Source: Polytrichum commune
Taxonomy: Eukaryota; Streptophyta; Polytrichopsida; Polytrichales; Polytrichaceae
DNA: 57,347 nt
Assembly: GCA_950295325.1 (NCBI GenBank)
Contig: OX485808.1
Span: forward strand, 39,767,180 to 39,824,526
Reading direction: 5' to 3'
Shown here: piece by piece, positions 33,800-43,614 of the stretch
How the letters are laid out: every line of letters starts with the position of its first letter
Position numbering within the stretch: position 1 is the stretch's first letter
The notes under the pieces: generated by a model
Seen by the model: only the letters and a program-made list of their open reading frames with translations
The model's database searches: none
Told to the model about the DNA's origin: nothing
Made by a program: the position numbers and the translations under genes

Positions 33800-33854
33800 C
33801 TCATGTGTTACTGCTCACCGCTCACCGCTCACTGCTCATCGCTCATAAGATAGC
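33800..33854 (-). repeat. Right terminal inverted repeat
   Basis: Reads GTTACTGCTCACCGCTCACC and onward to CATCGCTCATAAGATAGC, the inverse of the left repeat at 22079. Additional GCTCATTGCTCAT units extend it inward from about 33775. Its final TAG also makes an acceptor-like site directly before the coding sequence of the next gene. Confidence 0.75.
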
Positions 33855-36800
33855 TTCCCTCCCTACACCGGATATGTGGCCTTCTATAGAGAAAGGCGAT
33901 TTTTGGCTGATTGACGGTCAGCACAGTGTTAAAGCTTCAAAGAAACTTCAACTGATGACGGAGTGGAATGATCCTAATGGTCTAAAGGAAAAATTGAAGG
34001 TATGGAAGGCATTGGTCGTGTGGTCGGACGACGAAACCCGGCTGAGCGATATCTCCCGCTATTTCAACATGAATAACAAGAAGCGGGCATATCAAGCTTC
34101 TTGGATTAGGAACATCATGGCATCGCGGGATGTGTGGGAGTTCTACGGCCGGCCTCCCAAGGAAAGGGAGAATGCAAAAGACAAGAATCCAAAGTGGGAG
34201 GTGAGCATTGTTTCTCAAACAGAGTTTGGGTCGCTCGACCCAAACTTTGTGTTTCTTCATACAGTTTGGGTCGCTCGACCCAAACTTTGGGTTTCTTCAT
34301 ACAGTTTGGGTCGCTCGACCCAAACTTTGCGTTTATTCATACAGTTTGGGTCGCTCGACCCAAACCTTGTGTTTCTTCATACAGTTTGGGTCGCTCGACC
34401 CAAACCTTGTGTTTTAGTTTGTGTTTGTCTACGCAGTTTGTTGTTCATCATTTTTCTTCTTTGTTTGGAAACAACATATTGAGAATTAACACGCATTCTA
34501 TGCTCTTGTGCAGCTTTTCAAATACCAAATGATAAACAAGTTTTCCTCAATTGACAATTCAAGTCACAAGCAAAAGAAGTACAATGAGCTAAGAGGAGAG
34601 ATCTACTTGATTACATCATCCGACATGGTTTGGCAGAAGTGGAAGACAGTGTTTGAGAAACACGAGACAGGGGATCTCATGGATCCTGACACATGCAACC
34701 TCTTCAACTCGTCCTCTCGATTCAAGGCGATGAAGCCTCTCATGAGAGAATTCTTTAGAAGTCTGCAGGGTCTTTCGGAGGCGGAAATGGGGAAGGCGGC
34801 AACGCACATCTTGCACAACAACCCGACCCCTAAGAGATTTTGGGTGTACCCCAAAATAGTCTTCACCAAGCCGAAATCCTTTGTTCCTTCATGCTACACA
34901 ATGAAGGAATGGGCGGAGAATAGGAAGAAGAAAACAACGATCGTCCAGGAGCTGCAGAAGCTAATCCCGGAAAAGAACATTTTTGTCGATGACGAGGTGA
35001 ACGAGGTGAACTGGAGAGCGTTCAAGGCTGAATACAACTTCACCAGTGCATCCATGGCAGCTCTGATCAGGGAGGCAGGAGAAGACCTCCTAAAGTCAAA
35101 ACTGGTGAAGGGTGGGAAGAACCTGGCTCTTCCAGAACACTCGACGCGTGCCTTCTCAAACTTTATAAAGGAGAAGAAGATTGTAAGTTTTGAGGGGGAT
35201 GCGCATTTCAACCTTGTCGCTTTTGACCCTATTAAAATCCAGGGATGGCCCGGCCTTGATTCCAGGAAAGAAATACGAGTAAGAGCAGCGGACCGGTTCC
35301 CCTTTGGTATAATAGACTTCCGGAGCATTCCTGGGAGTACGTTTGAGGGCACAATGGGTACACCCTTCTACGAGCCCTTCATGTCGAAGTTCGTGGAGTA
35401 TGCAAGCCCTAAGCTTAGGGAGGTCGATATGTGGCTGTGGATAGTAGAGGATAGGAGAGCAGAGCAGGTGTATGAAATTGTGAGGAAATTGCAGCCTGAG
35501 TATGCGGTGTCTAAGTCTCACTACATTGCTGCACCGGCGGAGGGGGTGTACACGACACTAAAGGACAAGAAAACCAAAGTCATGAATTTGTTGTGCTTGT
35601 ACTTTGTGTTCAAAGCAACCTTGCTGAAGGTGGAGAACCACCCCATAACCCGGATGCAGAAACTATTCCAAGTTCCAGAAGGCCTGGGCGCAAGTAAGTC
35701 CCTCTACGACGAGGCAAAATATGCCATATACCATTCGGACGAGTTGCGGATGGAATTCTATCTCCGAATAATGAGGGCCTTGACGAGAAGAGGGGACTGT
35801 ATATTCAACGTCTTCGGCGGCACCAAGCCCGTCTTCGCTGGCATGGTAAGCTCCTTACCATAATTGTTTTCATAGTTTGGGTCGAGCGACCCAAACTAAC
35901 ACCGATGCTAGTTTGGGTCGCTCGACCCAAACTATAACCTTTGCAATTGATATTAGGTCTTGTATGTACTTCCCCTTTTCGGTGGAATCACATGTTATGC
36001 CATATAATAACATCTGGTGGGATTTCTGCAGATGCTGGGGCTGAACGTGTACAGCTATGTAGACCTTAATGACATCCAATTCTACAAGGCCCAAAAATCA
36101 TTGGCGAAGAAGATGGATATACTAGACTGGATCCCTGGGAGCTACGCCGAGGAGACTGTTGAAGGGGGTGAGAGCCCGCTGGATAAGGCGAGGCGTGTCA
36201 ACCCTGAAGAGTTGGCCATAAGGGTTCCAGTTGCTGTACCAGAGCCTCTGGTCCAAGTGCATCCAGGCACATCCTCTCGGCGACCGCGTGACGAGGAGGG
36301 GGAGGAGGAGGAGGAGGATGAGGAGGTGGAAGAGGAGGAAGAAGAGGCTAAAGTGGAGGGCGAGGTCGAAGAAGGGGGAACAGGTTTCACTCAGGAATCT
36401 GAAGCCCCTCAATGAAAGAAGGCAATGCGGGTAGCAACTCCACAAAGTAAGTTGGTGCCCGTCCTGACGGTTGATGATGCCCGCGACATGTACTCCAGGG
36501 ATGCGACTGCCGCGTTCAGGGAGAGGAGGAAACTAAAAGGCAAGAAACTCTATGGCGACTATGCCATCGAGGAGACAATTGCCATTAGCAGCGAAGACGA
36601 GGACGACATGGAGCTCGCGAAACGGCTCAGGTCGGACCCTCCCTCTCCAGGTGCCTTCGCAGGGATGGTGAAGGTGAAGCCGGAAGTCCTCACTGTGCAA
36701 GAAGCCAACGAGAAGATGTTAAGGGACGAAGAACAACGCGTCCGCTTGCAAAAGGCCGCTGCTGAAGAACCCTCAGTGCGGAACGAAGTGGCAGAGCTAA

Positions 36801-38836
36801 GGGCTCTCTTATTGGAGCAAGAGCGACTGCGGGCATTGGCACAACCTCCAACTAGTGCGGACTTGATCACGCAAGTGATTCGAGGCATGTGGGCGCAGGG
36901 TTTGGTGGTGGCTCCCCCGGGCTCATTTCCACACTTGCCCCCCGGCTTCCCTCCCCAGAACATTCCTCCGCAGCCCGTGCCGCAATCCTCCTTCAGCTTT
37001 CAGCACATGGTTCCCCCCCACGTCCGTCCGTATCCGCCGGTTCAACAAGCGGATGACCCCAATATATGGCGCCTTCCCGGGTCTTCTAGACCTGTGACCC
37101 CCCCACCACTTCGGCCGCCCCTGGTGATCCCCCCGCCCCATCAGCAGGACGACCCCCACATGTTTGGGTCGTCCGACCCAAACCCGCCCCCCCTTACAGT
37201 GCAACAAGGCCAATCTCATGATGCACGAGAGTTTGGGTCGGCCGACCCAAACCCCGTTACCGCTCAGTCTTCAATGGACCAGCATGGGTCTGAAAGAGAC
37301 ACACCCATGCCTAATGTTGAAGGACCTCGAGGGCCTGGTGATACCTCTACTCCTATCCCAATCGATGAACCTATGCATGATGCACATGCGGAGGTTGGGT
37401 TAGGAGAAGGTCCTGACACTGAGCGCTTGCAGGAGAGGGGTGCTGACATCGTCGGAGAAGGCGGTGGCGGGAGAGAACGACAAGCGGAGGCGGTGGAGGC
37501 TTCCATGGCGTCCAGGCATGACCAGGGAGAGGTAATACACTGAGACCTCCTCAGTTTGGGTCGCTCGACCCAAACTCCTGGTCTATTGTCTTGTTGCCGT
37601 GGTCGTGTCCCCCCTAGCTAGGAGGAACTGCCCCCACCCCGTCCATCCGCTCTCGCATCTCTTCAAGCCCCCCCCCCCCCGACGATCACTAACGTCGCCC
37701 GTCCCACGATTTTACTCGAACTTGGAGGCGTGCACACAATTTTGTAGATGTTGAATTAGGATAGTTTGAACGGATCGTTCAACGCGGCTTCGCACCCCTA
37801 GGCATTTTGTACATAGAGCATTGCAAACAATAAAATTATTATTTTGTGCCCTTATGTTTGTTTTCGTGTTCAAATGTATATTTTTTCCTCTTGCCCCCTC
37901 TTGCATTTGTATGGCCGCCTATGCATAGTGGTTCTTGTATTTTTCACAGAAAATATTGTATTCACTTTAAGTGGACATAGCATGACATAGTCTTCCCCCG
38001 CCTTATGTCGCTCGTCTCCACAGGGATCGGAGCATAGCGTCGCGGCTCCCCGCCGGGCCTCTCCAAGAAGCGAGGAAGGTAGCGCGATGGTCCCCCCCAT
38101 TTTACCCGTTCCACCTTTGCCGCCTAAGACCCGGTTCCTGGTGTTAGACCTCAACGGGGTCCTCGTCCAATGCGTTCATTGCCCGAGGACCCCCACGGTG
38201 CCCTTTTGCAAGCCCGAGGACGCGAATTACGACGGGCCGCCCACGTTCATAAAGAGCAAGCTAGTTCACCTCCGCCCGTGGCTTCGGACCTTCCTCCAGA
38301 TCGCCCAACAACGATGGTGGGTGGTCGTGTGGAGCTCCATGAAGGCCGAGAACACCAATGCAATCGTGGAGTTCATCTTCAAGGGCATCGAGCCCCCCTG
38401 CATGGTCCTAGCACAGGAAGCCTGTAGAATATTGTACACACCGGACGGCAAAGTCGTCAAAAAACCAAACAACCCCGCTTCCCCCCAATACCTCAAGGTC
38501 TTGAAGCCCATTTTTTGGGACCAGCGTCCGTCATTGATAGGTGTCCCCTACGACGTCCGTCCCACCCGGGAGAACACGCTCATGGTAGACGACAGCGCCA
38601 CAAAGAACATGTTGAACCCGACGGCCAACTTAATAATTTGCCCTACGTGGACGGTCGAGAAGGTCCGGGACCGATTTTTGTTAGACCTTAGTAAATACCT
38701 CCAGGCGCTCAGGGGAAGCGGACTACCTGTAAACAATTTTGTTAGGAATAATCCGATAGGCGAGAGATACTTGGATCCACGAGACCATTTGTACAGAGAG
38801 TTGTTCTCTCACGCGAAATTTAACAAGCTCATTTGA
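33854..38836 (+). CDS. ParB-like plus methyltransferase-like protein fused to FCP1-like HAD domain, 5' truncated
   Basis: Coding sequence starts abruptly at the right inverted repeat. Exons: 33854-34200, 34514-35846, about 36032-37531, 38024-38836, all GT/AG and in phase 0. Domains in order: a ParB-like signature missing its first strands (FWLIDGQHSVKASKKL, then ISRYFNMNNKK); a beta-class methyltransferase-like region with degenerate motif IV (PFGIIDFRSIPGSTF) and motif I (RRGDCIFNVFGGTKPVFAGM, then MLGLNVYSYVDLN); an acidic run; a coiled-coil-like and Pro-rich region; and an FCP1/NIF-type HAD domain (LVLDLNGVLV, VVVWSSMKAENT, NTLMVDDSATKNMLNP). The second Asp of the usual DxDx(T/V) is Asn, as in a plant LDLNG subgroup I recall. 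A TGA at 36413-36415 interrupts the frame, which reopens immediately. From exon 3 on, the gene is clearly more GC-rich than the left-hand gene. The stop at 38834 may not be the true end. Confidence 0.65.
34224..34405. repeat. Palindrome array III: five 22-bp sites, exact 40-bp period
   Basis: Sites start at 34224, 34264, 34304, 34344 and 34384. All have centre CT and perfect arms. The spacer is CTTTGTGTTTCTTCATACA with small changes. The array fills the first intron of the gene to the right of the inverted repeat. Confidence 0.85.
35875..35932. repeat. Pair of family-1 palindromes in an intron
   Basis: Two perfect sites at 35875-35896 (centre AG) and 35911-35932 (centre CT), 36 bp apart, lie in the second intron (35847-36031) of the ParB/FCP1-like gene. 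Confidence 0.8.
37162..37575. repeat. Two exonic and one intronic family-1 palindromes
   Basis: Perfect-arm sites at 37162-37183 (centre TC) and 37231-37252 (centre GC) fall in coding sequence and are read as FGSSDPN and FGSADPN within the Pro-rich region. A third (37554-37575, centre CT) sits just inside the next intron. No other plus-strand protein role is evident for the peptides. Confidence 0.75.
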
Positions 38837-38971
38837 GGCAGCACGTGTGTGTGTGTGTGTGTATGCGCCCGCCCACTTTGTGTAATATATGCTTCATATG
38901 TATCTTGATTTTCACGCGCTCTAGCAAACCCTCTTCCTTTGGGTTTTGTTTCGTTTCCTTTTTTGCGCCAG

Positions 38972-39764
38972 CGTTTGGAGCCCTCGATTGACATCGTCAA
39001 CGAGTCAGAGTTGGGGAGCTTCTTCTACGAGACCGTTTACGACGCCGCGTCAACCATTGACTACTCCAAGGAGCCTATTGACGCCGGCGTCGTCGATAGC
39101 CCCCCACCCAAGCAAATCTTACGGCGATCTCCGTCCCCGTCGCCGCTCAAGGGCATAAATCGCAAATGTGTCCGGACATCCCCCTCTCGGCCCGGCGGAA
39201 GTATTACACCTCAACGGCGGCTGCGGATGGACGCACGGCCAACGAAGAGTGGAACCCTTCCTATTCCTTTGCGGGACGCCTTGCCCCTCCTTGCCAACTC
39301 CGATGGGAACGCCCCCGGTGACAAGGTGAACCCCCCCCCCCCTCTCTAAAACATGGTTAACCGCGCATTACAATCATTTTGCACTTAAAAAATGATCGTG
39401 TGACACGTTTGGGTCTTCCTCCCTAAACTAACACATGTGGTCTTGCAATGACGCATTGCAGGTTGCTCCCACCCGTAAACCTATGCGGTCTAGTGCGTCC
39501 ATCGAGTTCGAGCGTATGTACGCCATGACCAGAAATGCGAGACAATCCACTTCATCGTATTCGAATTCTTCGACGTATATTTCGGGCGGCCGACGGACTC
39601 CAAAATGTCTTATGGATGGCGGTCACCCCAAGAATGGCTATAGTCGCGGGGCGGAGATTTTCAGGAATGTTGAAGCAATGCAAGCAAAAGAAGCCGCAGC
39701 AAAAGAAAAAGAGGCAAAAGAAAAAAAAGAAAAAGAAAAAGAGGCAATCTCCGAGGCTAGATAG
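38972..39764 (+). CDS. Two terminal exons, basic/Ser-rich protein, possibly end of the preceding gene
   Basis: Exon 38972-39325 follows TTTTGCGCCAG and encodes RLEPSIDIVNESELGSFFYE, then a Ser/Pro/Arg-rich region (RRSPSPSPLKG). Its donor is AAG/GTGAAC. Exon 39462-39764 follows GCATTGCAG and ends in a Lys/Glu-rich helix (KEAAAKEKEAKEKKEKEKEA) and TAG. Both junctions are phase 0. No clear donor precedes 38836 to connect them, so they may be the 3' exons of the FCP1-like gene by an unseen junction, or a separate gene. The intron (39326-39461) holds a degenerate GTTTGGGTC half-palindrome. Confidence 0.5.
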
Positions 39765-39904
39765 GCCATAGTAGGCGTAGGGTTTTGGGCCATAGGCAAC
39801 ATCATTTTGGGTCGCACTATCCAATGTATGTGTGGTGTTAGCATGCTATGCATTTTACATGCCATACTTTGTATGTTTTTTTTGCAATAATATAAGTGTC
39901 ACAT

Positions 39905-40165
39905 GATTTCCCCTTCAATATGGTCCAAGGTTTGGATTGCCCTAACTAAACCATCACAAATATGAGTTTGGAATATTTTGTATGTTATATTATATTGGTT
40001 CACATAGTTCCCCTTCAATATGGTCTAAGGGTTTGGAGTGCCCTACCTAAAACATATTCATACAAGATCTCATATTTTGTGTGCGATAATATGAATGTTT
40101 TAAGATTTCCCCTTCAATTTGGCCTAAGGTTTGGATTGCTCATCCTAAACAATCCCAAATATGAG
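39905..40165. repeat. Three-copy tandem repeat, about 100 bp
   Basis: The words TTCCCCTTCAATATGGTC, AAGG(G)TTTGGA(T/G)TGCC and CTAA(A)C recur three times at about 100-bp spacing (39909, 40009, 40108). It lies just 3' of the terminal exons and could mark the end of the right-hand unit. The following 40166-40578 holds nothing I can identify. Confidence 0.65.
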
Positions 40166-40577
40166 TTATTAATGGGGTTCTTGTTCTAAATACCCGACAC
40201 AAAGTGTTCGCATCTTACAACTTTCTCCAATATGTGTTCCATTTATCCTTGTTCTTATTTATGTGAATGTCTCAAAATGCCCAAAAAGTCTCAATTTAAC
40301 GAATATAGTGTTAAGTATAAAAAGAGTGAGGCTTACTGTGGATTTATGTTTAGGCCTTAAGCCATTTTGTGTGGTTAATTAGAAGCTTAGTGGCATTAGG
40401 GAGTGTTTTGATTAGAGGAGTAGTGTTTGATGAGGCAAGGGGAAGTGCCTTTGATTTAAATGTTTGAATTAGAACATGTTCTTGTTGGTTTAGGGGGTGA
40501 GGGTTTAGTGGATAGGATAAGGTCCTACTAAATAGGAGAAGGCTAAGGAGGTTGTTGTTTGGATGCCCTCCCTCCTT

Positions 40578-40578
<1 letters not shown>

Positions 40579-40635
<57 letters not shown>
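40579..40635. repeat. (TC)n microsatellite at the left end of the Penelope-like element
   Basis: About 56 bp of uninterrupted TC directly precede the left direct repeat. A shorter TC tract (about 20 bp, 45866-45885) directly precedes the right one. Confidence 0.85.
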
Positions 40636-40638
<3 letters not shown>

Positions 40639-41598
40639 CTCTGTTTTTACTTTGCCAAACATAAATTACTGAGATCTGTAAATCTAATCTTTAAAGGATA
40701 AGTACCTTAGGGTTAGAAGAACTCTACCTAACTATTGTCCACCATAGATTCTACTCATGGCATCTACGGACAAGATTGTAAACCTAATCATATATCAAGA
40801 GCAAGGACTTGAGAAAGCTCCTTTTCACTCAAAGGTTGAACCGCACTAAACGGTTATCTTTGGTAAACTCTGTGATTAGGGTAGAGGAAGTTAACTAGTG
40901 GGTGATTTAGGCTAAGTGCTTCAATCTGACCCCACAAGAAACTTCAATGGCAAAGGAACAGGTAAAATACTCTCTTACGGAGTATGTGGTAATGCAAAAT
41001 CAATAGATGTATCGTTGTTTGATTGTGTGACATAGATAACAATTGGGTTCTGCTGTTATTCACCTCGTGTACGTGACTAATCCTCATTTTTTGTTGGTTG
41101 GTTGCATGGGCACAGGTGAGGCAGACCCTTCACAATTTTGAACGACATCCTTAGAGTTTGTTTACCTTTTTGGATTCATACACTTAGTGCTCATATATTG
41201 TATGTATTCCTTGATGGAGATGATGAATACTTACACATATATTGATTATTGGGTTATATTTTGAAGTGCACATGATGACAATGGTCCTTCCAAGTTTTTG
41301 ACTAAGGAGTTGTATAGTATATACATAGTAACTTCAAAGAAATGCAAGGTATATAGAGTTAGTTGAATATGAGTTGTATGCAAGAGAAGGTGTCAAACCA
41401 TGGTTACACCTTATAGTAGACCTACTAAGACATGTATTGTACTGATATGAGGAGGGATCCCACCCACCCACCCGGGTTTTTGTTAAATAGTACAAAGATA
41501 TGTATATGAATGGAATGGCCTCCATATGGAGGATGTTTTCTGAATAGGACTATGCTTGAATACAAGCTTAGCTCTTACCAAGAAATGCCCAGCTCTCT
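40636..41598 (+). repeat. Left long direct repeat of the retroelement
   Basis: Identical to 45886-46848 except T/C at 41569/46819, by line-by-line comparison. It has no TG...CA ends, no obvious polypurine tract or primer-binding site next to it, and so is not a standard LTR. It contains a good donor-like CACAG/GTGAGG at about 41115. Confidence 0.9.
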
Positions 41599-41690
41599 CT
41601 AGAACACCCATTAGCAGCATGGAAACTGCTACCATCCATTCTAGTACATATCTTTAGTACTTAATGTCTGACTGTGTTAATGCATAATAT

Positions 41691-43331
41691 GTGACACAGT
41701 CTAAACAAAAGGCTCAGGCATGGTGTGAGGATCTGGTGAAGCTCGGGTATGCACACCCGCTGCCAGCACCGATACCGGCAGTACAGTCTACTATCGCCGC
41801 TATCAACATCCCGGAGTTTCATACAAGCCTACAGGAAGCAGATCTCGCTGCTATCAGCGATACAGACGAAGAAGGTCTGCATTCCCCCCTTCTGCTGGAT
41901 TCTCTAGACTTAGCGGCGTGGACATCGTTGTTTGTCCTTGCTACCGCAGATCCACCGAAAGCCATTGCTAGGCTCAAATCTGCACAGGATAAGTTACCAG
42001 AGTTGCTAGCTGAGGACGAAGTTGATGCCGAGAAGGCTGATCAACTAGCACAGAAAGTAGAAGCTATTCTCAAGCTAGCTAATGCAGATGAGCTTAATCC
42101 AGAGTCAGCCAGTACAGTAGTTGGAATAGACTCCGGTAACAACACTGGTTCTGCTACACATCCACTGCTTGCGAAGCTGGCAATCTCAGCCGAAGATTTA
42201 TCAGCTTTAGAGGATTTCAGTGATGGTATTCAACTTTCCCAAGCCGAGAAACACAAAAATACAATGATTGCAAGTAAAGGACCAGTAGTCCCAATCAAAC
42301 CAACTAGAAGTGTGGAGCTACTAGTTGCAGATTTTCAGCATAGAATGTGGGCAATAGGGAATACAAACCTCATAGCCCCAATATCCATCCCCATGTGGAA
42401 GGCTTGGGCAGGATTTTCAGATCAAGAAGTGGAAAATTTCAAAAAGCAAGCATTCAACAACATTGGTGTGCTAAGGGCACCAATGGATTTGATGCATGCT
42501 TTCCCACTTAATATGTTTGATCATTCAAAGTGCACTACAGAGGAGGTCAAACTACACACAAAGCAAGATCTACCTACAGGGCACAATAGGAAGGATTCAC
42601 ATTTATCAGAGATGTGGAATGTCCAGCGCCCATACATGAGATGCCTTTGCAACCCTAGAGCAACAAGTGGATGCAAAGGATCAATCATTTGGTTTGATCA
42701 CGCTGTGTGGACCATGATCAACAAGCTGGAGATCTTTTTCCCAAACTATCCTACTGCTGTTGCTAGACTAGCAGCTTTCATGATTTGGATGCATGAGTCA
42801 GCTAGAGTGGCAGTAAAAGCCGCCATTGTGTTTCAAATAGGGAGAGAGCAAATGATCAAAGCAGCGAATCAATTATCCGAGGATCCTAGTCAAAGGCTAC
42901 TTAAGGATATCGCGGATACTCCAATCGCTAGCAAGATAGAGAGACTACTCAAAGGACCAAAGTTCTCTCTCGCCCATCCAGGATCTCCTAGTAAAGCACC
43001 ATCACCATTCAAAAAGCAGAAAATCAATCTCAATTCTTCCCCCTCTGAGAGAAACTATGCGGGAGGGAGAGGTCGGAGCAGTCCTTCAATGCGGGGTAGC
43101 AGCCCAGCGCAGAGAGGAGGCAGAAGTTGGAGAGGCCGCGGAGGTGGAAGGTCAGGGTTTCGTAACCCTAACCTCAACGCTCATGGGCGAACGGCTAACA
43201 CCTGCGAGACAGGCCTAGGGTCACCCAGCACAGCTGACAGTACCCCAGGCGCCCGAACGGGAACAACAGCACGCCACCAGCTGTCATCCCCACTAAAGGC
43301 TCGAGTTTTACTATGGGAGGAGGATATCTAG
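41691..43331 (+). CDS. ORF1 of the Penelope-like element, RGG-rich nucleic-acid-binding protein
   Basis: The frame is open for 546 codons but has no ATG near its start: a stop lies two codons before 41691, and the first in-frame codons are GTG ACA CAG. GTGACACAG can act as a splice acceptor, so translation may start in an upstream exon. The N-terminal half is acidic and helical. The middle has a compact domain with HRMWAIGNTN, WKAWAGF and a Cys group (MRCLCNPRATSGCKG). The C-terminal 120 residues are basic, with RGG/SR-type repeats (GGRSWRGRGGGRSGFRNP). By position it is an ORF1/Gag-like RNA-binding partner of the reverse transcriptase. I do not recognise a named domain. Confidence 0.65.
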   Translation: MTQSKQKAQAWCEDLVKLGYAHPLPAPIPAVQSTIAAINIPEFHTSLQEADLAAISDTDEEGLHSPLLLDSLDLAAWTSLFVLATADPPKAIARLKSAQDKLPELLAEDEVDAEKADQLAQKVEAILKLANADELNPESASTVVGIDSGNNTGSATHPLLAKLAISAEDLSALEDFSDGIQLSQAEKHKNTMIASKGPVVPIKPTRSVELLVADFQHRMWAIGNTNLIAPISIPMWKAWAGFSDQEVENFKKQAFNNIGVLRAPMDLMHAFPLNMFDHSKCTTEEVKLHTKQDLPTGHNRKDSHLSEMWNVQRPYMRCLCNPRATSGCKGSIIWFDHAVWTMINKLEIFFPNYPTAVARLAAFMIWMHESARVAVKAAIVFQIGREQMIKAANQLSEDPSQRLLKDIADTPIASKIERLLKGPKFSLAHPGSPSKAPSPFKKQKINLNSSPSERNYAGGRGRSSPSMRGSSPAQRGGRSWRGRGGGRSGFRNPNLNAHGRTANTCETGLGSPSTADSTPGARTGTTARHQLSSPLKARVLLWEEDI

Positions 43332-43614
43332 TGAATACCAGGGATAGGATACAGCTAGGCAGTGGCTAATGTGGGCATTTTTAATTCATTAGCTGATATA
43401 AGCCAGTTTACCTAGCTAATAGGTTCATCTGCAAAGCTTACAGATCTTTAAATAGTCTGTACGGCTGAATATATATATCTTTTTTGAACCAGGTGATATA
43501 CGGCAGGTCAAAAACAACTCTATAGGCAGAAAAGTTATTACCAAAAGCAAAAAATCGGAGTATACCGGTATTGTACATGTGTTTTACTGCAATAGGGCTT
43601 TGGAATGGATCAAC

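Larger units (their letters stand above)
22079..33854. mobile_element. 11.8-kb DNA transposon: ParB-methyltransferase-like gene plus MULE-type transposase
   Basis: Inverted repeats of about 48 bp, built from GAGCGGTGA-like units and beginning GCTATCTTATGAGCG, bracket the segment. The two genes are transcribed divergently from a spacer of 522 bp: a ParB/methyltransferase-like gene to the left and a transposase to the right, each ending within about 1 kb of an inverted repeat. Palindrome arrays occupy an intron of each gene. No clear target duplication is visible: the flanks read ATCGGGGAGT on the left and TTCCCTCCCT on the right. The termini may therefore extend a few bases further or have been rearranged. 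The gene content with large spliced genes is unusual for a MULE. Confidence 0.65.

Noticed and set aside
22060-33880. A 9-bp MULE target duplication flanking the inverted repeats
   Set aside because: The flanks ATCGGGGAGT and TTCCCTCCCT share no direct repeat at any offset I tried; they look inverse instead, so the ends stay unconfirmed.
36142-36445. Minus-strand Ser/Leu-rich frames at 36.1-36.4 kb
   Set aside because: These are the complement of the Glu-rich acidic run in the plus-strand gene.
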